DNA from: Oscillatoriales cyanobacterium PMM_0080 | GTDB taxonomy: Bacteria; Cyanobacteriota; Cyanobacteriia; Cyanobacteriales; Microcoleaceae | DNA length: 61,052 bases | NCBI GenBank assembly: GCA_949127775.1 | Contig: CASBQF010000025.1 | Coordinates: forward strand, 1 to 61,052 | Reading direction: 5' to 3' | Shown: piece after piece, positions 42,572 through 51,186 of the stretch | How the letters are laid out: the number at the start of each line of letters is the position of its first letter | Numbering within the stretch: the first letter of the stretch is position 1 | Notes under the pieces: model-generated | What the model saw: the letters and a program-made list of their open reading frames with translations, nothing else | Told to the model about the DNA's origin: nothing | Databases searched by the model: none | Program-made: the position numbers and the translations under genes

Positions 42572-43357
42572 ATGCAAGTCACAACCGCAGAAATCATTTA
42601 TCCTTCCAGCGACGGTCAACCGATGGCAGAAAGCACAATTCAATACGAATTAATTGTCAAAATTAAAGAAGGTTGCGAATCGCTGTTTAAAGATGACCCA
42701 AACGTTTTTGTAGCCGCCGATTTACTCTGGTATCCGGTTGAAGGGAGAATCGATATTTCTCAAGCACCTGATACGATGGTGATATTTGGGAGACCAAAGG
42801 GCGATCGACTTTCCTACATACAATATCGAGAGGATAATATCACTCCTCAAGTCGTTTTTGAGATTCGCTCCCACAACGACCGCCAAACTAAAATGAATAA
42901 GAAACTTTCATTTTATCAGCGTCATGGAGTTGAGGAATATTACCTTTACGATCCTGAAAGAAATGAGTTGCAAGGTTGGCAAAGAATTGAGGGAGATTTA
43001 GAAGTTATTGAGCCGATGGAGGGATGGATTAGTCCGAGATTGGGTGTGCGATTTGAGTTAGGAGAAGATGGGTTAGAAATTTATCGACCTGATGGCGAAA
43101 AGTTTCTTTCTTATGCGGAATTAGAAGCAGATAGGGCATTAAACCGCCAGCGCCTACAACAAGAATCTCAAAGGGCCGAACAAGAATCTCAAAGGGCTGA
43201 ACAAGCAGAGAAAAAAGTCAAGCAAGAATCTCAAAGGGCTGAACAAGCAAATCAAAGGGCTGAACAAGCAGAGAAAAAAGCCAAACAAGCAGATCAAATT
43301 GCTCAACGTTTAGCTATGAGACTACGCGAATTGAACATCGATCCAGATAGCATTTAA
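42572..43357 (+). CDS. Uma2-family protein with coiled-coil tail, paralogue B
   Basis: 261 residues, same design as the protein at 38789: Uma2 core (ADLLWYPVEGRIDISQAPDT, VVFEIRSHNDRQTKMNKKLS, EEYYLYDPERN). A Gln/Glu/Ala-rich coiled coil of repeated SQRAEQ and AEKKAKQA units follows, ending RLRELNIDPDSI. The closing LR(D/E)(M/L)(G/N)IDP box is shared by both, so the paralogues diverged after acquiring the tail. Both are flanked by dispersed repeats. Confidence 0.88.
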   Translation: MQVTTAEIIYPSSDGQPMAESTIQYELIVKIKEGCESLFKDDPNVFVAADLLWYPVEGRIDISQAPDTMVIFGRPKGDRLSYIQYREDNITPQVVFEIRSHNDRQTKMNKKLSFYQRHGVEEYYLYDPERNELQGWQRIEGDLEVIEPMEGWISPRLGVRFELGEDGLEIYRPDGEKFLSYAELEADRALNRQRLQQESQRAEQESQRAEQAEKKVKQESQRAEQANQRAEQAEKKAKQADQIAQRLAMRLRELNIDPDSI

Positions 43358-43373
43358 GCCAGAATAAATGCTA

Positions 43374-43438
43374 AGAAACCGGGTTTTTTGCGGTGTTTTC
43401 CGACTGTAACGAAGCATTCTCGTCAAAACCCGGTTTCT
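43374..43438. repeat. AGAAACCGGGTTT repeat family, copy 3
   Basis: AGAAACCGGGTTTTTT (43374-43389) and CAAAACCCGGTTTCT (43424-43438) bracket about 34 bp. The rest of the 307-bp gap before leuS (43439-43664) has no gene. It should contain the leuS promoter, and ends with CACGGAGAAATTGTTATG, giving a GGAG ribosome-binding site. Confidence 0.75.
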
Positions 43439-43664
43439 GACCGCCCATCCGTAAGTCTGATTGTTTTCATGGTAAATCAGGAGATTTGCCCGTTAGCGAA
43501 GCCCTCGAAGACGATCGCCCTTCACTCACATCTGATATACTACAATATATAATACAGATATTTGAGCCAAAATCCTCAGAGCTCAAAAAAATCCGAATCT
43601 AGGCCCCTTGAATGTGCAAAAATATTCAAGCAAACATTACTAAATCTTACACGGAGAAATTGTT

Positions 43665-46262
43665 ATGGAGTCCAAATACAATCCCCAATCCATAGAAGAA
43701 AAATGGCAACAGACATGGGCTGAGCAAAACTTAGACCAAATGCCAGAAAATAGCGAAAAGCCTAAATTTTATGCCTTATCCATGTTCCCCTATCCATCGG
43801 GAAACCTGCACATGGGGCACGTCCGCAACTACACAATTATTGATGTAATTGCCAGACTCAAGCGGATGCAAGGCTATCGCGTATTGAATCCGATGGGATG
43901 GGATGCTTTTGGTTTACCCGCAGAAAATGCCGCCATCGAACGAGGAATTCCCCCTGCAGAATGGACGTATCAAAATATTGCCCAAATGAAAGGCTTATTT
44001 CAGCGCCTCGGCATTTCCTTTGATTGGACAAAAGAAGTTACAACTTGTTCTCCCGATTATTATCGGTGGACTCAATGGATTTTCTTACAATTTTTAGACG
44101 CAAAATTAGCATATCAAAAAGAAGCCGCAGTTAATTGGGACCCGATCGACCAAACAGTCTTAGCAAACGAACAAGTCGATAATGAAGGCCGTTCCTGGCG
44201 TTCTGGTGCCCTAGTCGAACGCAAATTATTGCGGCAATGGTTTCTCAAAATTACCGATTATGCCGAACAGTTATTAAATGACTTAGACAAATTGCCAAAT
44301 TGGCCAGAAAGAGTCAAGTTAATGCAAGCAAATTGGATTGGCAAATCTGTCGGCGCTTACTTGGAATTCCCCATTGTCGGGATGGATGAAAGTATCGCTG
44401 TTTTCACGACTCGTCCAGACACAGTTTATGGCGTTAGTTATGTTGTTTTGTCCCCCGAACATCCCTTAACTAATCGTGTTACTACGCCAGACAGAAAAGC
44501 AGCCGTCGAAACCTTTGCCAAAGAAGTGGCGCTGCAAAGCGAAATGGATCGCACAGCAGAGGACAAACCCAAGCGCGGTGTTCCCACAGGCGGCAAAGTA
44601 ATCAATCCTTTCAACGGCGAAGAAATCCCGATTTGGATAGCAGATTATGTGCTGTATGAATATGGCACTGGCGCAGTCATGGGAGTACCAGCCCACGACA
44701 AGCGAGATTTTCAATTTGCCACTGAATATGAACTGCCAATTAAAGTAGTAATTGTAGATGATGATGAGTACCCGTTGACCGAAGCTTACACAGAACCTGG
44801 AATTATGATTAATTCCGAAAGCTTCAATGGTATGGATTCAATTAAAGGCAAAGCAGCGATTATTCACCATGCCGAAAATTCCGGTTATGGCAAAGCACGA
44901 GTCCAATATCGCTTGAGAGATTGGTTGATTTCCAGACAGCGTTATTGGGGCGCTCCGATTCCAGTAATTCACTGTCCAAACTGTGGTATAGTCCCTGTTC
45001 CCCAATCGGATTTACCCGTATTGTTGCCGGAAAATGTGGAATTTACGGGCAAAGGTTCGCCGTTAGCCAAGATGGAAGATTGGGTAAATGTTCCTTGTCC
45101 GAGTTGTGGAACTCCGGCGAAGCGAGAAACCGATACGATGGATACTTTTATGGATTCTTCGTGGTATTTCCTGCGCTATCCCGATGCGAGTAATCAGGAT
45201 CAAGTATTCGACAGTGCGAAGACTAACGACTGGATGCCGATAGACCAATATGTGGGCGGAATTGAGCACGCAATCCTACATTTGCTGTATTCTCGGTTCT
45301 TTACGAAGGTTTTGCGCGATCGGGGTTTGATCGATTGCGACGAACCATTTAAGCGCCTATTAACTCAAGGTATGGTGCAGGGATTAACCTACAAAAATGC
45401 CGTTACTGGCAAATACATTCCTTCCGCAGAAGTAGATGCGACAAATCCCAAAGATCCTGAAACTGGGGAAGCTTTAGAAGTCTTCTATGAGAAGATGTCT
45501 AAATCAAAATACAATGGTGTTGACCCCTTGCAAGTGATGGAAAAATACGGGGTAGATACGGCGCGGATGTTTATTTTATTCAAAGCGCCACCTGAGAAAG
45601 ATTTGGAGTGGGATGACGCTGATGTAGAAGGGCAGTTTCGCTTTTTAAATCGTGTTTGGCGACTGGTAACAGAATTTGTTTCACCCCACCCAGCCCCCCC
45701 TTGCCAAGGGGGGGAGAAAGAGAATTTACCCTCTGCTATTCCTTCCCAAGGGGGGGAGAAAGAGAATTTAAGTAAACCTGAGCAGGATTTGCGGCGGGCG
45801 ATTCACGTTGCAATTAAGGAAGTAAGCGAAGATTTGGAGGGCGATTATCAGTTCAATACTGCTGTTTCGGAAATGATGAAGTTGAACAATGCTTTGACTG
45901 ATGCTAAATGTAAAGATTCGCCAATTTATGCAGAAGGAATTAGCACATTAATTTTGCTGTTAGCACCTTTTTCACCGCATATTGCTGATGAGTTGTGGCA
46001 TTTAATTGGTAACAGTGAATCTGTACATACGCAAGCTTGGCCTAGTGTGGATGTTTCAGCATTAGTTACGGATGAAATTACGCTGGTAATTCAGGTTATG
46101 GGCAAAACTCGCGGTACAATTCAAGTGCCTTCTGGGGCTGATAAAGCTGCTTTGGAAAATTACGCCCGTGAGTCGGATTTGGCTAAGCGTCATATTGAGG
46201 GTAAGGAAATTAAAAAGGTGATTGTGGTGCCTGGAAAGTTGGTTAATTTTGTGGTAGCTTGA
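43665..46262 (+). CDS. leuS: Leucyl-tRNA synthetase
   Basis: 865 residues. Class I signature HMGH (in [12 protein letters not shown]), CP1 editing domain (about 225-410, with TRPDTVYG and [12 protein letters not shown]), zinc-type knuckles CPNCG and [13 protein letters not shown], and KMSKS at 610-614. The anticodon-binding domain and a C-terminal domain follow. Residues 673-703 are an in-frame repeat-derived insert ([20 protein letters not shown]...), just before the anticodon-binding helices. The rest looks intact, so the enzyme is presumably active. Essential, cytoplasmic. Confidence 0.97.
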   Translation: MESKYNPQSIEEKWQQTWAEQNLDQMPENSEKPKFYALSMFPYPSGNLHMGHVRNYTIIDVIARLKRMQGYRVLNPMGWDAFGLPAENAAIERGIPPAEWTYQNIAQMKGLFQRLGISFDWTKEVTTCSPDYYRWTQWIFLQFLDAKLAYQKEAAVNWDPIDQTVLANEQVDNEGRSWRSGALVERKLLRQWFLKITDYAEQLLNDLDKLPNWPERVKLMQANWIGKSVGAYLEFPIVGMDESIAVFTTRPDTVYGVSYVVLSPEHPLTNRVTTPDRKAAVETFAKEVALQSEMDRTAEDKPKRGVPTGGKVINPFNGEEIPIWIADYVLYEYGTGAVMGVPAHDKRDFQFATEYELPIKVVIVDDDEYPLTEAYTEPGIMINSESFNGMDSIKGKAAIIHHAENSGYGKARVQYRLRDWLISRQRYWGAPIPVIHCPNCGIVPVPQSDLPVLLPENVEFTGKGSPLAKMEDWVNVPCPSCGTPAKRETDTMDTFMDSSWYFLRYPDASNQDQVFDSAKTNDWMPIDQYVGGIEHAILHLLYSRFFTKVLRDRGLIDCDEPFKRLLTQGMVQGLTYKNAVTGKYIPSAEVDATNPKDPETGEALEVFYEKMSKSKYNGVDPLQVMEKYGVDTARMFILFKAPPEKDLEWDDADVEGQFRFLNRVWRLVTEFVSPHPAPPCQGGEKENLPSAIPSQGGEKENLSKPEQDLRRAIHVAIKEVSEDLEGDYQFNTAVSEMMKLNNALTDAKCKDSPIYAEGISTLILLLAPFSPHIADELWHLIGNSESVHTQAWPSVDVSALVTDEITLVIQVMGKTRGTIQVPSGADKAALENYARESDLAKRHIEGKEIKKVIVVPGKLVNFVVA
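45681..45773. repeat. C/G-hairpin repeat inserted in frame within leuS
   Basis: The stretch has the CCCCCC...CCAAGGGGGGG core of the dispersed C/G-hairpin repeats. It contains two identical 24-bp units (45705-45728 and 45747-45770; CAAGGGGGGGAGAAAGAG...) exactly 42 bp apart, a multiple of 3. It encodes QGGEKENL twice. No frame disruption results. Confidence 0.88.
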
Positions 46263-46341
46263 GTGTAAATGCTGATAGGTCTCTGCACTTATATGCTTTA
46301 TATATAAGCTAATTCTCAAAATCAAAATTGTTGGCGGAGGG

Positions 46342-47160
46342 CTATTGTTGACTATCTGAGTAGACAAGTTGCCCCCGTCTAACTAACTTTAAGGGAATTT
46401 TAGGATTATTAAGTGTGTCATTTCTGACTTTCAGCTTTTCTTCCCATTCTTTAAATTTCGGTTCTAGAAGTTCAGGTGTGAGTTTATAAATTTCTTTGAG
46501 AGTTATCCCTTCATATAGTCCAATATACCAAGCTCCAACTTTGCGATATTTTTCAAGTATAATCTGATTCAAGTGATGGTGAGTTGTTACACCACCACTG
46601 CGATTAAGTGAAATATTGATTGTTTTAAGTTCGTATTCTTTTCCTTCACCATCAATAGCATCGTTTCCTTCTCTACCGGGCGATATACGCAGTCCTAAAA
46701 GGATTAATAACTGTAAAGTCTTTCCTCCATTATCTTGAAAAATATCAGTAATGCCATATTCATTTGCTAGATTTTGCAATTCTTGGATACTTTTCATCGC
46801 ATTTTCCAGCCGTTTAGCATCTGAAATGCGTTCTTCTTTCGTGGTAACAGCCTCTTCAACAGGTTCTACAACCGAGGGAGAAACTGGTTCAGCTATCAGG
46901 GTGTTAATGAGAGCTTTATTTTCGCCGCTTTGACTAAAACTGATTAAATAAGTAGCAGGTACATCGAGGGCTTCAGCTAAAGTAAAAATAAGTTCAAATG
47001 ATGGCGATCTTTCGCCACGTTCCAATAAGCTGATATAGTCAGTAGTCTTGTCTATGAGTTCTGCTAACTCGTCCTGTGTTATCCTTTTTTCTTTGCGTAA
47101 CTGACTTACCTTGGCCGCAAATTGTTGTCTGGCTTCTTTGTAATTCATACCCTTCACCAT
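46342..47160 (-). CDS. PvuII-like restriction endonuclease fused to an XRE controller domain
   Basis: 272 residues. Residues 10-75 form an XRE/Cro HTH (RKEKRITQDELAELIDKTTD...GERSPSFELIF), like controller (C) proteins. Residues about 76-125 are a linker. Residues 126-268 closely resemble R.PvuII: GITDIFQDNGGK, GREGNDAIDGEGKEYELK with Asp167, Glu177 and Lys179 at the PvuII Asp58/Glu68/Lys70 spacing, THHH (194-196) at the base-recognition site, and NNPKIP. It should cut unmethylated CAGCTG as a dimer. In the PvuII system C and R are separate genes. Divergent from the methyltransferase. ATG 47148 is an alternative start. Confidence 0.9.
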   Translation of the reverse strand: MVKGMNYKEARQQFAAKVSQLRKEKRITQDELAELIDKTTDYISLLERGERSPSFELIFTLAEALDVPATYLISFSQSGENKALINTLIAEPVSPSVVEPVEEAVTTKEERISDAKRLENAMKSIQELQNLANEYGITDIFQDNGGKTLQLLILLGLRISPGREGNDAIDGEGKEYELKTINISLNRSGGVTTHHHLNQIILEKYRKVGAWYIGLYEGITLKEIYKLTPELLEPKFKEWEEKLKVRNDTLNNPKIPLKLVRRGQLVYSDSQQ

Positions 47161-47169
47161 TTATAAAAA

Positions 47170-47184
47170 CGAACTGAAAGTTCG
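47170..47184. promoter_or_regulatory. C-box-like operator, proximal to the fused C-R gene
   Basis: CGAACTGAAAGTTCG is a perfect 6-3-6 inverted repeat containing ACT-GAA-AGT, the ACTnnnAGT core known for PvuII-type C-boxes. It lies 10 nt upstream of the C-R start codon, close enough to overlap the start of a short-leader transcript. Confidence 0.75.
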
Positions 47185-47221
47185 CTTTGTGAATGATACG
47201 AAGAATTTATATACAAAACAA

Positions 47222-47236
47222 CGTACCGAAAGTACG
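47222..47236. promoter_or_regulatory. Second C-box-like operator, proximal to the methylase gene
   Basis: CGTACCGAAAGTACG matches the first site as CGNACYGAAAGTNCG over all 15 positions. It lies 52 bp away and 4 bp upstream of a TTGACA hexamer (47241-47246) pointing to the methyltransferase gene, so a bound HTH dimer would sit at the -35 edge. Confidence 0.7.
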
Positions 47237-47296
47237 GATATTGACATAATGACACTAGGCTGTGTCTGTTGTACCTTAAACTAATCTAAATTACAC

Positions 47297-48301
47297 ATGA
47301 GTAACATTTTAGCTGCCCCAATTTATACCACCAAATACGGTCAATCTTATTTAGGAGATTCTCTTCATCTCCTGAATAGTCTTGCTAGCAATTCTGTAGA
47401 TTTGGTGATGACATCCCCTCCTTTTGCATTGCAACGGAAAAAGAGTTATGGAAATGAAGATCAAGATTTATATGTTGATTGGCTGCTGGGCTTTGCACCG
47501 GAAATTAAAAGAGTTCTCAAGGATACTGGGAGTTTTGTTATAGACCTTGGCGGTGCTTATCAAAAAGGAATACCTGTACGTTCGTTGTACAATTACCGTG
47601 TACTTATTAGGTTATGCGATGAATATGAATTTAAACTTGCTCAAGAGTTTTTCTGGTTTAATCCTTCAAAACTTCCATCTCCTATAGAGTGGGTGAACAA
47701 ACAGAAAATCCGGGCTAAAGATGCTGTGAATACTGTTTGGTGGCTTTCCAAAACGAATCAGCCTCAAGCTAATATTACTAAAGTAAAAGTAGAGTATTCT
47801 GAGAGGATGAAAAAACTTTTGAAAAATGCTGAGGAATTTTATACACCCAAAGAACGCCCTTCCGGTCACAATATTAGCGACAAATTTGCCAAAGATAATG
47901 GAGGTGCTATTCCATCTAATTTGCTGGAAATTGCTAATTCGGAAAGTAATTCTCAATACTTGCGTTGGTGCAAAGAGTTTAATGTCAAGGTGCATCCGGC
48001 ACGTTTTCCCCAAAAATTACCGTCATTTTTTATAAATTTTCTGACTGAACCGGGAGACTTGGTAGTAGATATTTTTTCTGGTTCTAATACTACTGGTCAT
48101 GCAGCAGAAGAATTATCACGAAAATGGATAAGTTTTGAACAAGAAAAACAATATATTGCTGCATCAATTTTTAGATTTTTACCTCAAGAGTCTTTTTGGC
48201 AAGCTAATGAAATATATGATCAACTGTTAACTGAGGAAGCATCTGGATTTAGTTTACCTCAAACTAGGTTACTTTTTGAGGTAAATAATTATTGTTTTTA
48301 A
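47297..48301 (+). CDS. PvuII-like N4-cytosine DNA methyltransferase
   Basis: 334 residues, strongly resembling M.PvuII. The catalytic motif SPPF (40-43) precedes the AdoMet motif DIFSGSNTTG (from 258), the permuted beta-class order. Shared blocks include VDLVMTSPPFALQRKKSYGN, WFNPSKLPSPIEWVNKQKIR, TPKERPSGHNISDKF and NSESNSQYL. Expected to make N4-methylcytosine in CAGCTG and protect the host from the divergent endonuclease. Expressed from its own divergent promoter. Higher AT content than the neighbouring genes suggests horizontal acquisition of the pair. Confidence 0.93.
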   Translation: MSNILAAPIYTTKYGQSYLGDSLHLLNSLASNSVDLVMTSPPFALQRKKSYGNEDQDLYVDWLLGFAPEIKRVLKDTGSFVIDLGGAYQKGIPVRSLYNYRVLIRLCDEYEFKLAQEFFWFNPSKLPSPIEWVNKQKIRAKDAVNTVWWLSKTNQPQANITKVKVEYSERMKKLLKNAEEFYTPKERPSGHNISDKFAKDNGGAIPSNLLEIANSESNSQYLRWCKEFNVKVHPARFPQKLPSFFINFLTEPGDLVVDIFSGSNTTGHAAEELSRKWISFEQEKQYIAASIFRFLPQESFWQANEIYDQLLTEEASGFSLPQTRLLFEVNNYCF

Positions 48302-48344
48302 TTTTGCAAGGTCGTCGAATATTTGTTTTATTTAAGTTGCCACA

Positions 48345-49286
48345 ATGCTAAAAATTAGAAATAGATATAGAGTTTTTTTGACATGGCTGTTATGTTTAGG
48401 AAAAGTTTGTGCGATCGCCTACATTACTTCCTGTATACTCTTATTTATTCTGCAAACTCGTTTCATTTTTCAACCAACAGCTATTATCCAAAAAACACCG
48501 GACGCTTTTAACATTGCTTACGAAGAAGTTTGGTTGCCAATAACTAATAATTCAGGCAAAATTGAGAAACTTCACGGTTGGTGGATTCCCGGAAATTCAC
48601 CGCTCAAGCTAGGGGCGGGCACGGGGGCATCGCCCCTACAAAGGGGGGAGTTTAAGAAGGTTTTATTATATTTACATGGTAGAGGATTGAATATTGGTGC
48701 TAATATTAATCAATCTTATCGCTTTCGACAATTGGGTTTTTCTGTATTGTTAATAGATTACCGGGGTTACGGCCGCAGTCAAGGCAGTTTCCCGAACGAA
48801 TCACAAGTATATGAGGATGCTGAAACTGCATACAATTATTTAGTTAAGCAACGAAAATTGTCGCCCAGTCAAATTTTATTGTACGGCCATTCAATGGGTG
48901 GTGCAGTTGCTATTGAGTTAGCAATTAAGCATCCAGAAACTGCTGGATTGATCGTGCAAAGTTCGTTTACTTCAATGGCTGATATGGTAGAACCTTATGG
49001 TTTGATGCGAATTTTTCCGGTGCGGTTGTTGCTGACGCAGCGCTTTAATTCTATTGCTAAGGTTGAATCGCTGCGAATGCCTGTTTTGTTCGTTCATGGG
49101 ACTGCCGATCCTTTTATTCCTGCTGCAATGAGCAAAAAATTATATGCAATTTCTCCGGAACCTAAAGGACTTTTGCTAGTTCCTAATGCTAAACATAATA
49201 ATGGAGATGCTTTTTTTAATAATGGTGAATATCGCCAAACTATTGTAAATTTTGCAGATAAAGTGATTCACGGGGAAAAGCTATGA
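48345..49286 (+). CDS. Membrane-anchored alpha/beta hydrolase
   Basis: 313 residues. An N-terminal membrane segment (LCLGKVCAIAYITSCILLFI) precedes an alpha/beta-hydrolase domain. The triad is Ser183 (YGHSMGG), Asp255 (HGTADPFIP) and His284 (NAKHNNG), with the oxyanion region LYLHGRG. It belongs to the BEM46/YqkD-like group; the substrate is unknown. Between WWIPGNS and KVLLYLHG lies an in-frame insert of about 14 codons derived from a GGGGCGGGC...GCCCCTAC repeat. It starts 43 bp after the methyltransferase stop, probably by chance. Confidence 0.88.
   Translation: MLKIRNRYRVFLTWLLCLGKVCAIAYITSCILLFILQTRFIFQPTAIIQKTPDAFNIAYEEVWLPITNNSGKIEKLHGWWIPGNSPLKLGAGTGASPLQRGEFKKVLLYLHGRGLNIGANINQSYRFRQLGFSVLLIDYRGYGRSQGSFPNESQVYEDAETAYNYLVKQRKLSPSQILLYGHSMGGAVAIELAIKHPETAGLIVQSSFTSMADMVEPYGLMRIFPVRLLLTQRFNSIAKVESLRMPVLFVHGTADPFIPAAMSKKLYAISPEPKGLLLVPNAKHNNGDAFFNNGEYRQTIVNFADKVIHGEKL
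48610..48650. repeat. GGGGCGGGC...GCCCCTAC repeat inside the hydrolase gene
   Basis: AGGGGCGGGCACGGGGGCATCGCCCCTACAAAGGGGGGAG-type sequence (41 bp) matches intergenic GGGGCGGG/CGCCCC repeats in this window. It encodes GAGTGASPLQRGE in frame without a stop. Confidence 0.75.
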
Positions 49287-49303
49287 CTTACGCACTACGT
49301 CAA

Positions 49304-49364
49304 AGAAACCGGGTTTTTATCGAATCTGCTACACCGAAGTATTGTCGTGAAAAACCCGGTTTCT
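49304..49364. repeat. AGAAACCGGGTTT repeat family, copy 4
   Basis: AGAAACCGGGTTTTT and AAAACCCGGTTTCT bracket about 33 bp in the gap between the convergent hydrolase and SAM-hydrolase genes. Confidence 0.75.
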
Positions 49365-49386
49365 GGGCCTGATGTGTGAGTTATAT

Positions 49387-50217
49387 TTAATTGTTGAAGT
49401 CAAAAACTAATTGCACGATCGCACCAAACTCCAATTTTAGTACAGATTGAGCGCTGCCACCGTTTACAGAAATCTCCACCCAGCCGTCAGAACCTATGAT
49501 GGCAACTAAATCCCCCGGTTTGCTGTCGCTGTAGGTTTTGCCACTGGGGATGCGAATTGCATCAGAACTATGGCTAATTGTCAATGACCAATTGTTGCTT
49601 TTAATGCAGTGTTCTGGGATATTAGTAATGAGGTTGCCGAACCGATCGCAATATTGGACACAGCCTGCGATACCAGTGGCTGTAACGGCACAATTTGGTA
49701 TCTGTAACTGGACTAAACTTGCAAGGTCGATGCGCTCTCCCAACTCTTCCAACCGCACTCCAGTCGCCAAGTGAGCGCCCACAGCAGCGAAAATATCACG
49801 ACCGTGAAAAGTGCTACTGGGTTGAGGTGTACGCCAATATTGGGGGTTGGTGAGTTCGACAGAGGCGATCCTCTTCGAGGGCTTCGCTAACAGACTTTCC
49901 CGACTCAATACCCCGCTAAACAACCCGTTATCGGGCCCCACAAGGTAGAAATTAGCACATTGAATGGCGATCGGCCTTCTGCTACTTCCCACACCAGGAT
50001 CGACGACAGCAATGTGCACCGTTTCCGTGGGAAAATAAGCATAAGCATTCATCAAACAAAACCTCCCTGCTGCTATATTTTGAACAGGTATATCGTGCGT
50101 AATGTCAATAACTTTGAGTTGTGGGTTGATTTGGGCGATCGTACCTTTCATCACACCCACATAAACATCGCTTAATCCAAAATCCGTCAGCAGAGTTATA
50201 ATTCTATTTTTAGACAT
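49387..50217 (-). CDS. SAM hydroxide adenosyltransferase (DUF62, chlorinase/fluorinase fold)
   Basis: 276 residues from ATG 50217 (MSKNRIITLLTDFGLSDVYV). The extension to 50268 (MPCPYVCYAP...) lies in repeat-derived leader and is rejected. N-terminal MKGTIAQINP, HIAVVDPGVGSSRRPI, VGPDNGLFSGVL and the C-terminal GDLVAIIGSDGWVEISVNGG are typical of the DUF62 trimer. Known activity: AdoMet plus water to adenosine and methionine. Halogenases in this fold use special loops I cannot confirm here, so hydrolysis is the likelier reaction. Confidence 0.92.
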   Translation of the reverse strand: MSKNRIITLLTDFGLSDVYVGVMKGTIAQINPQLKVIDITHDIPVQNIAAGRFCLMNAYAYFPTETVHIAVVDPGVGSSRRPIAIQCANFYLVGPDNGLFSGVLSRESLLAKPSKRIASVELTNPQYWRTPQPSSTFHGRDIFAAVGAHLATGVRLEELGERIDLASLVQLQIPNCAVTATGIAGCVQYCDRFGNLITNIPEHCIKSNNWSLTISHSSDAIRIPSGKTYSDSKPGDLVAIIGSDGWVEISVNGGSAQSVLKLEFGAIVQLVFDFNN

Positions 50218-50253
50218 ATAGCATTTTTTAGGTATGTGAGGCGCATAGCAGAC

Positions 50254-50282
50254 GTAGGGACACGGCAATGCCGTGTCCCTAC
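50254..50282. repeat. GGGACACGG palindrome, perfect 29-bp copy
   Basis: GTAGGGACACGGCA-A-TGCCGTGTCCCTAC is a perfect palindrome around one central base. It sits in the divergent gap between the DUF62 and DUF3598 genes. The copy is the cleanest in the window. Confidence 0.85.
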
Positions 50283-50320
50283 GGGGATATTGAATATACT
50301 ATATATTCAGAGGTAAAAAT

Positions 50321-51175
50321 ATGGGAACACAATGGGAAAACTTTCTACAAAATCTGGGAGAATGGCACGGTTCTTTTACCCAATTATCGCCACGGGGAGA
50401 AGTAGTTCAAGATACTCCTAGTATTATTGCTCTCGAAGGTCTGAATGACAACAAAACTGTGCGATTAAAACTCCAGCGGTTTTACCCAAATCCTAGCGGT
50501 GTCGGCGCACCAGAAGTTCGCGAAATAGTTCGAGAATATCAAAATTTGGGACGAGACATCCTATTTTTTGAGAACGGATCTTTTTGTCAGGGTACGATTC
50601 AAATTGCCCCTTTTGCTGAGTCTGGGGCCGAGTTTTGTTTCATCTACAATTATCGGCGATTGCGGTTCGTTCAGTTGTACAATACCAATGGCGATTTATC
50701 AACACTTACCTTGATTCGGGAAAAGCAACCAGATAAAAATATCCCCGAACGTCCGCCTTTAACTATTGACGATTTACTGGGAGAATGGCATGGAGAAGCA
50801 GTGACAATGTATCCAGATTGGCGAAATCCTGACTGTTATGCTACCAAATTACAATTACATTTAGAAAATGCCGATCGCCTAATTCAGAAAATTACCTTTG
50901 GCACTAATGCTGATCCTGAGATTATCACTTCTGGAGGCATCATTGACGGTTCGGTGATTAATTTTAATGAAGGTACTACACCGATGCAAGTTTTGTTGCT
51001 TCCCGATGGCAGTTCTTGCACAATCCCTGTTAAAGTTGAACTCAGAAAACCTGTATTTTTCGAGGCTGGCTGGTTAGTTGAACCCGATTTGCGATTTCGG
51101 ATGATCCGCAGTTATAATAACAAAGGTGAATGGGTAAGTTTGACTTTAATTAAAGAACGGAAAATTAGTTGTTAG
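50321..51175 (+). CDS. DUF3598 double-lipocalin-like protein
   Basis: 284 residues. Two similar halves each begin with a lipocalin-type GEWHG (GEWHGSFTQLSPRGE and GEWHGEAVTMYPDWRNPDCY) and end with a LTLI strand (STLTLIREKQ; SLTLIKERK), i.e. a duplicated eight- to ten-stranded barrel. Recognised as DUF3598, common in cyanobacteria, with no settled ligand. No signal peptide, so cytoplasmic. AGAGG precedes the ATG by 8 nt. Confidence 0.88.
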   Translation: MGTQWENFLQNLGEWHGSFTQLSPRGEVVQDTPSIIALEGLNDNKTVRLKLQRFYPNPSGVGAPEVREIVREYQNLGRDILFFENGSFCQGTIQIAPFAESGAEFCFIYNYRRLRFVQLYNTNGDLSTLTLIREKQPDKNIPERPPLTIDDLLGEWHGEAVTMYPDWRNPDCYATKLQLHLENADRLIQKITFGTNADPEIITSGGIIDGSVINFNEGTTPMQVLLLPDGSSCTIPVKVELRKPVFFEAGWLVEPDLRFRMIRSYNNKGEWVSLTLIKERKISC

Positions 51176-51186
51176 TTATCAAAAAA

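Noticed and set aside
49387..50217. Dedicated SAM chlorinase or fluorinase
   Set aside because: The DUF62 core is present but I cannot confirm halide-pocket residues; the hydrolytic family is far more common.
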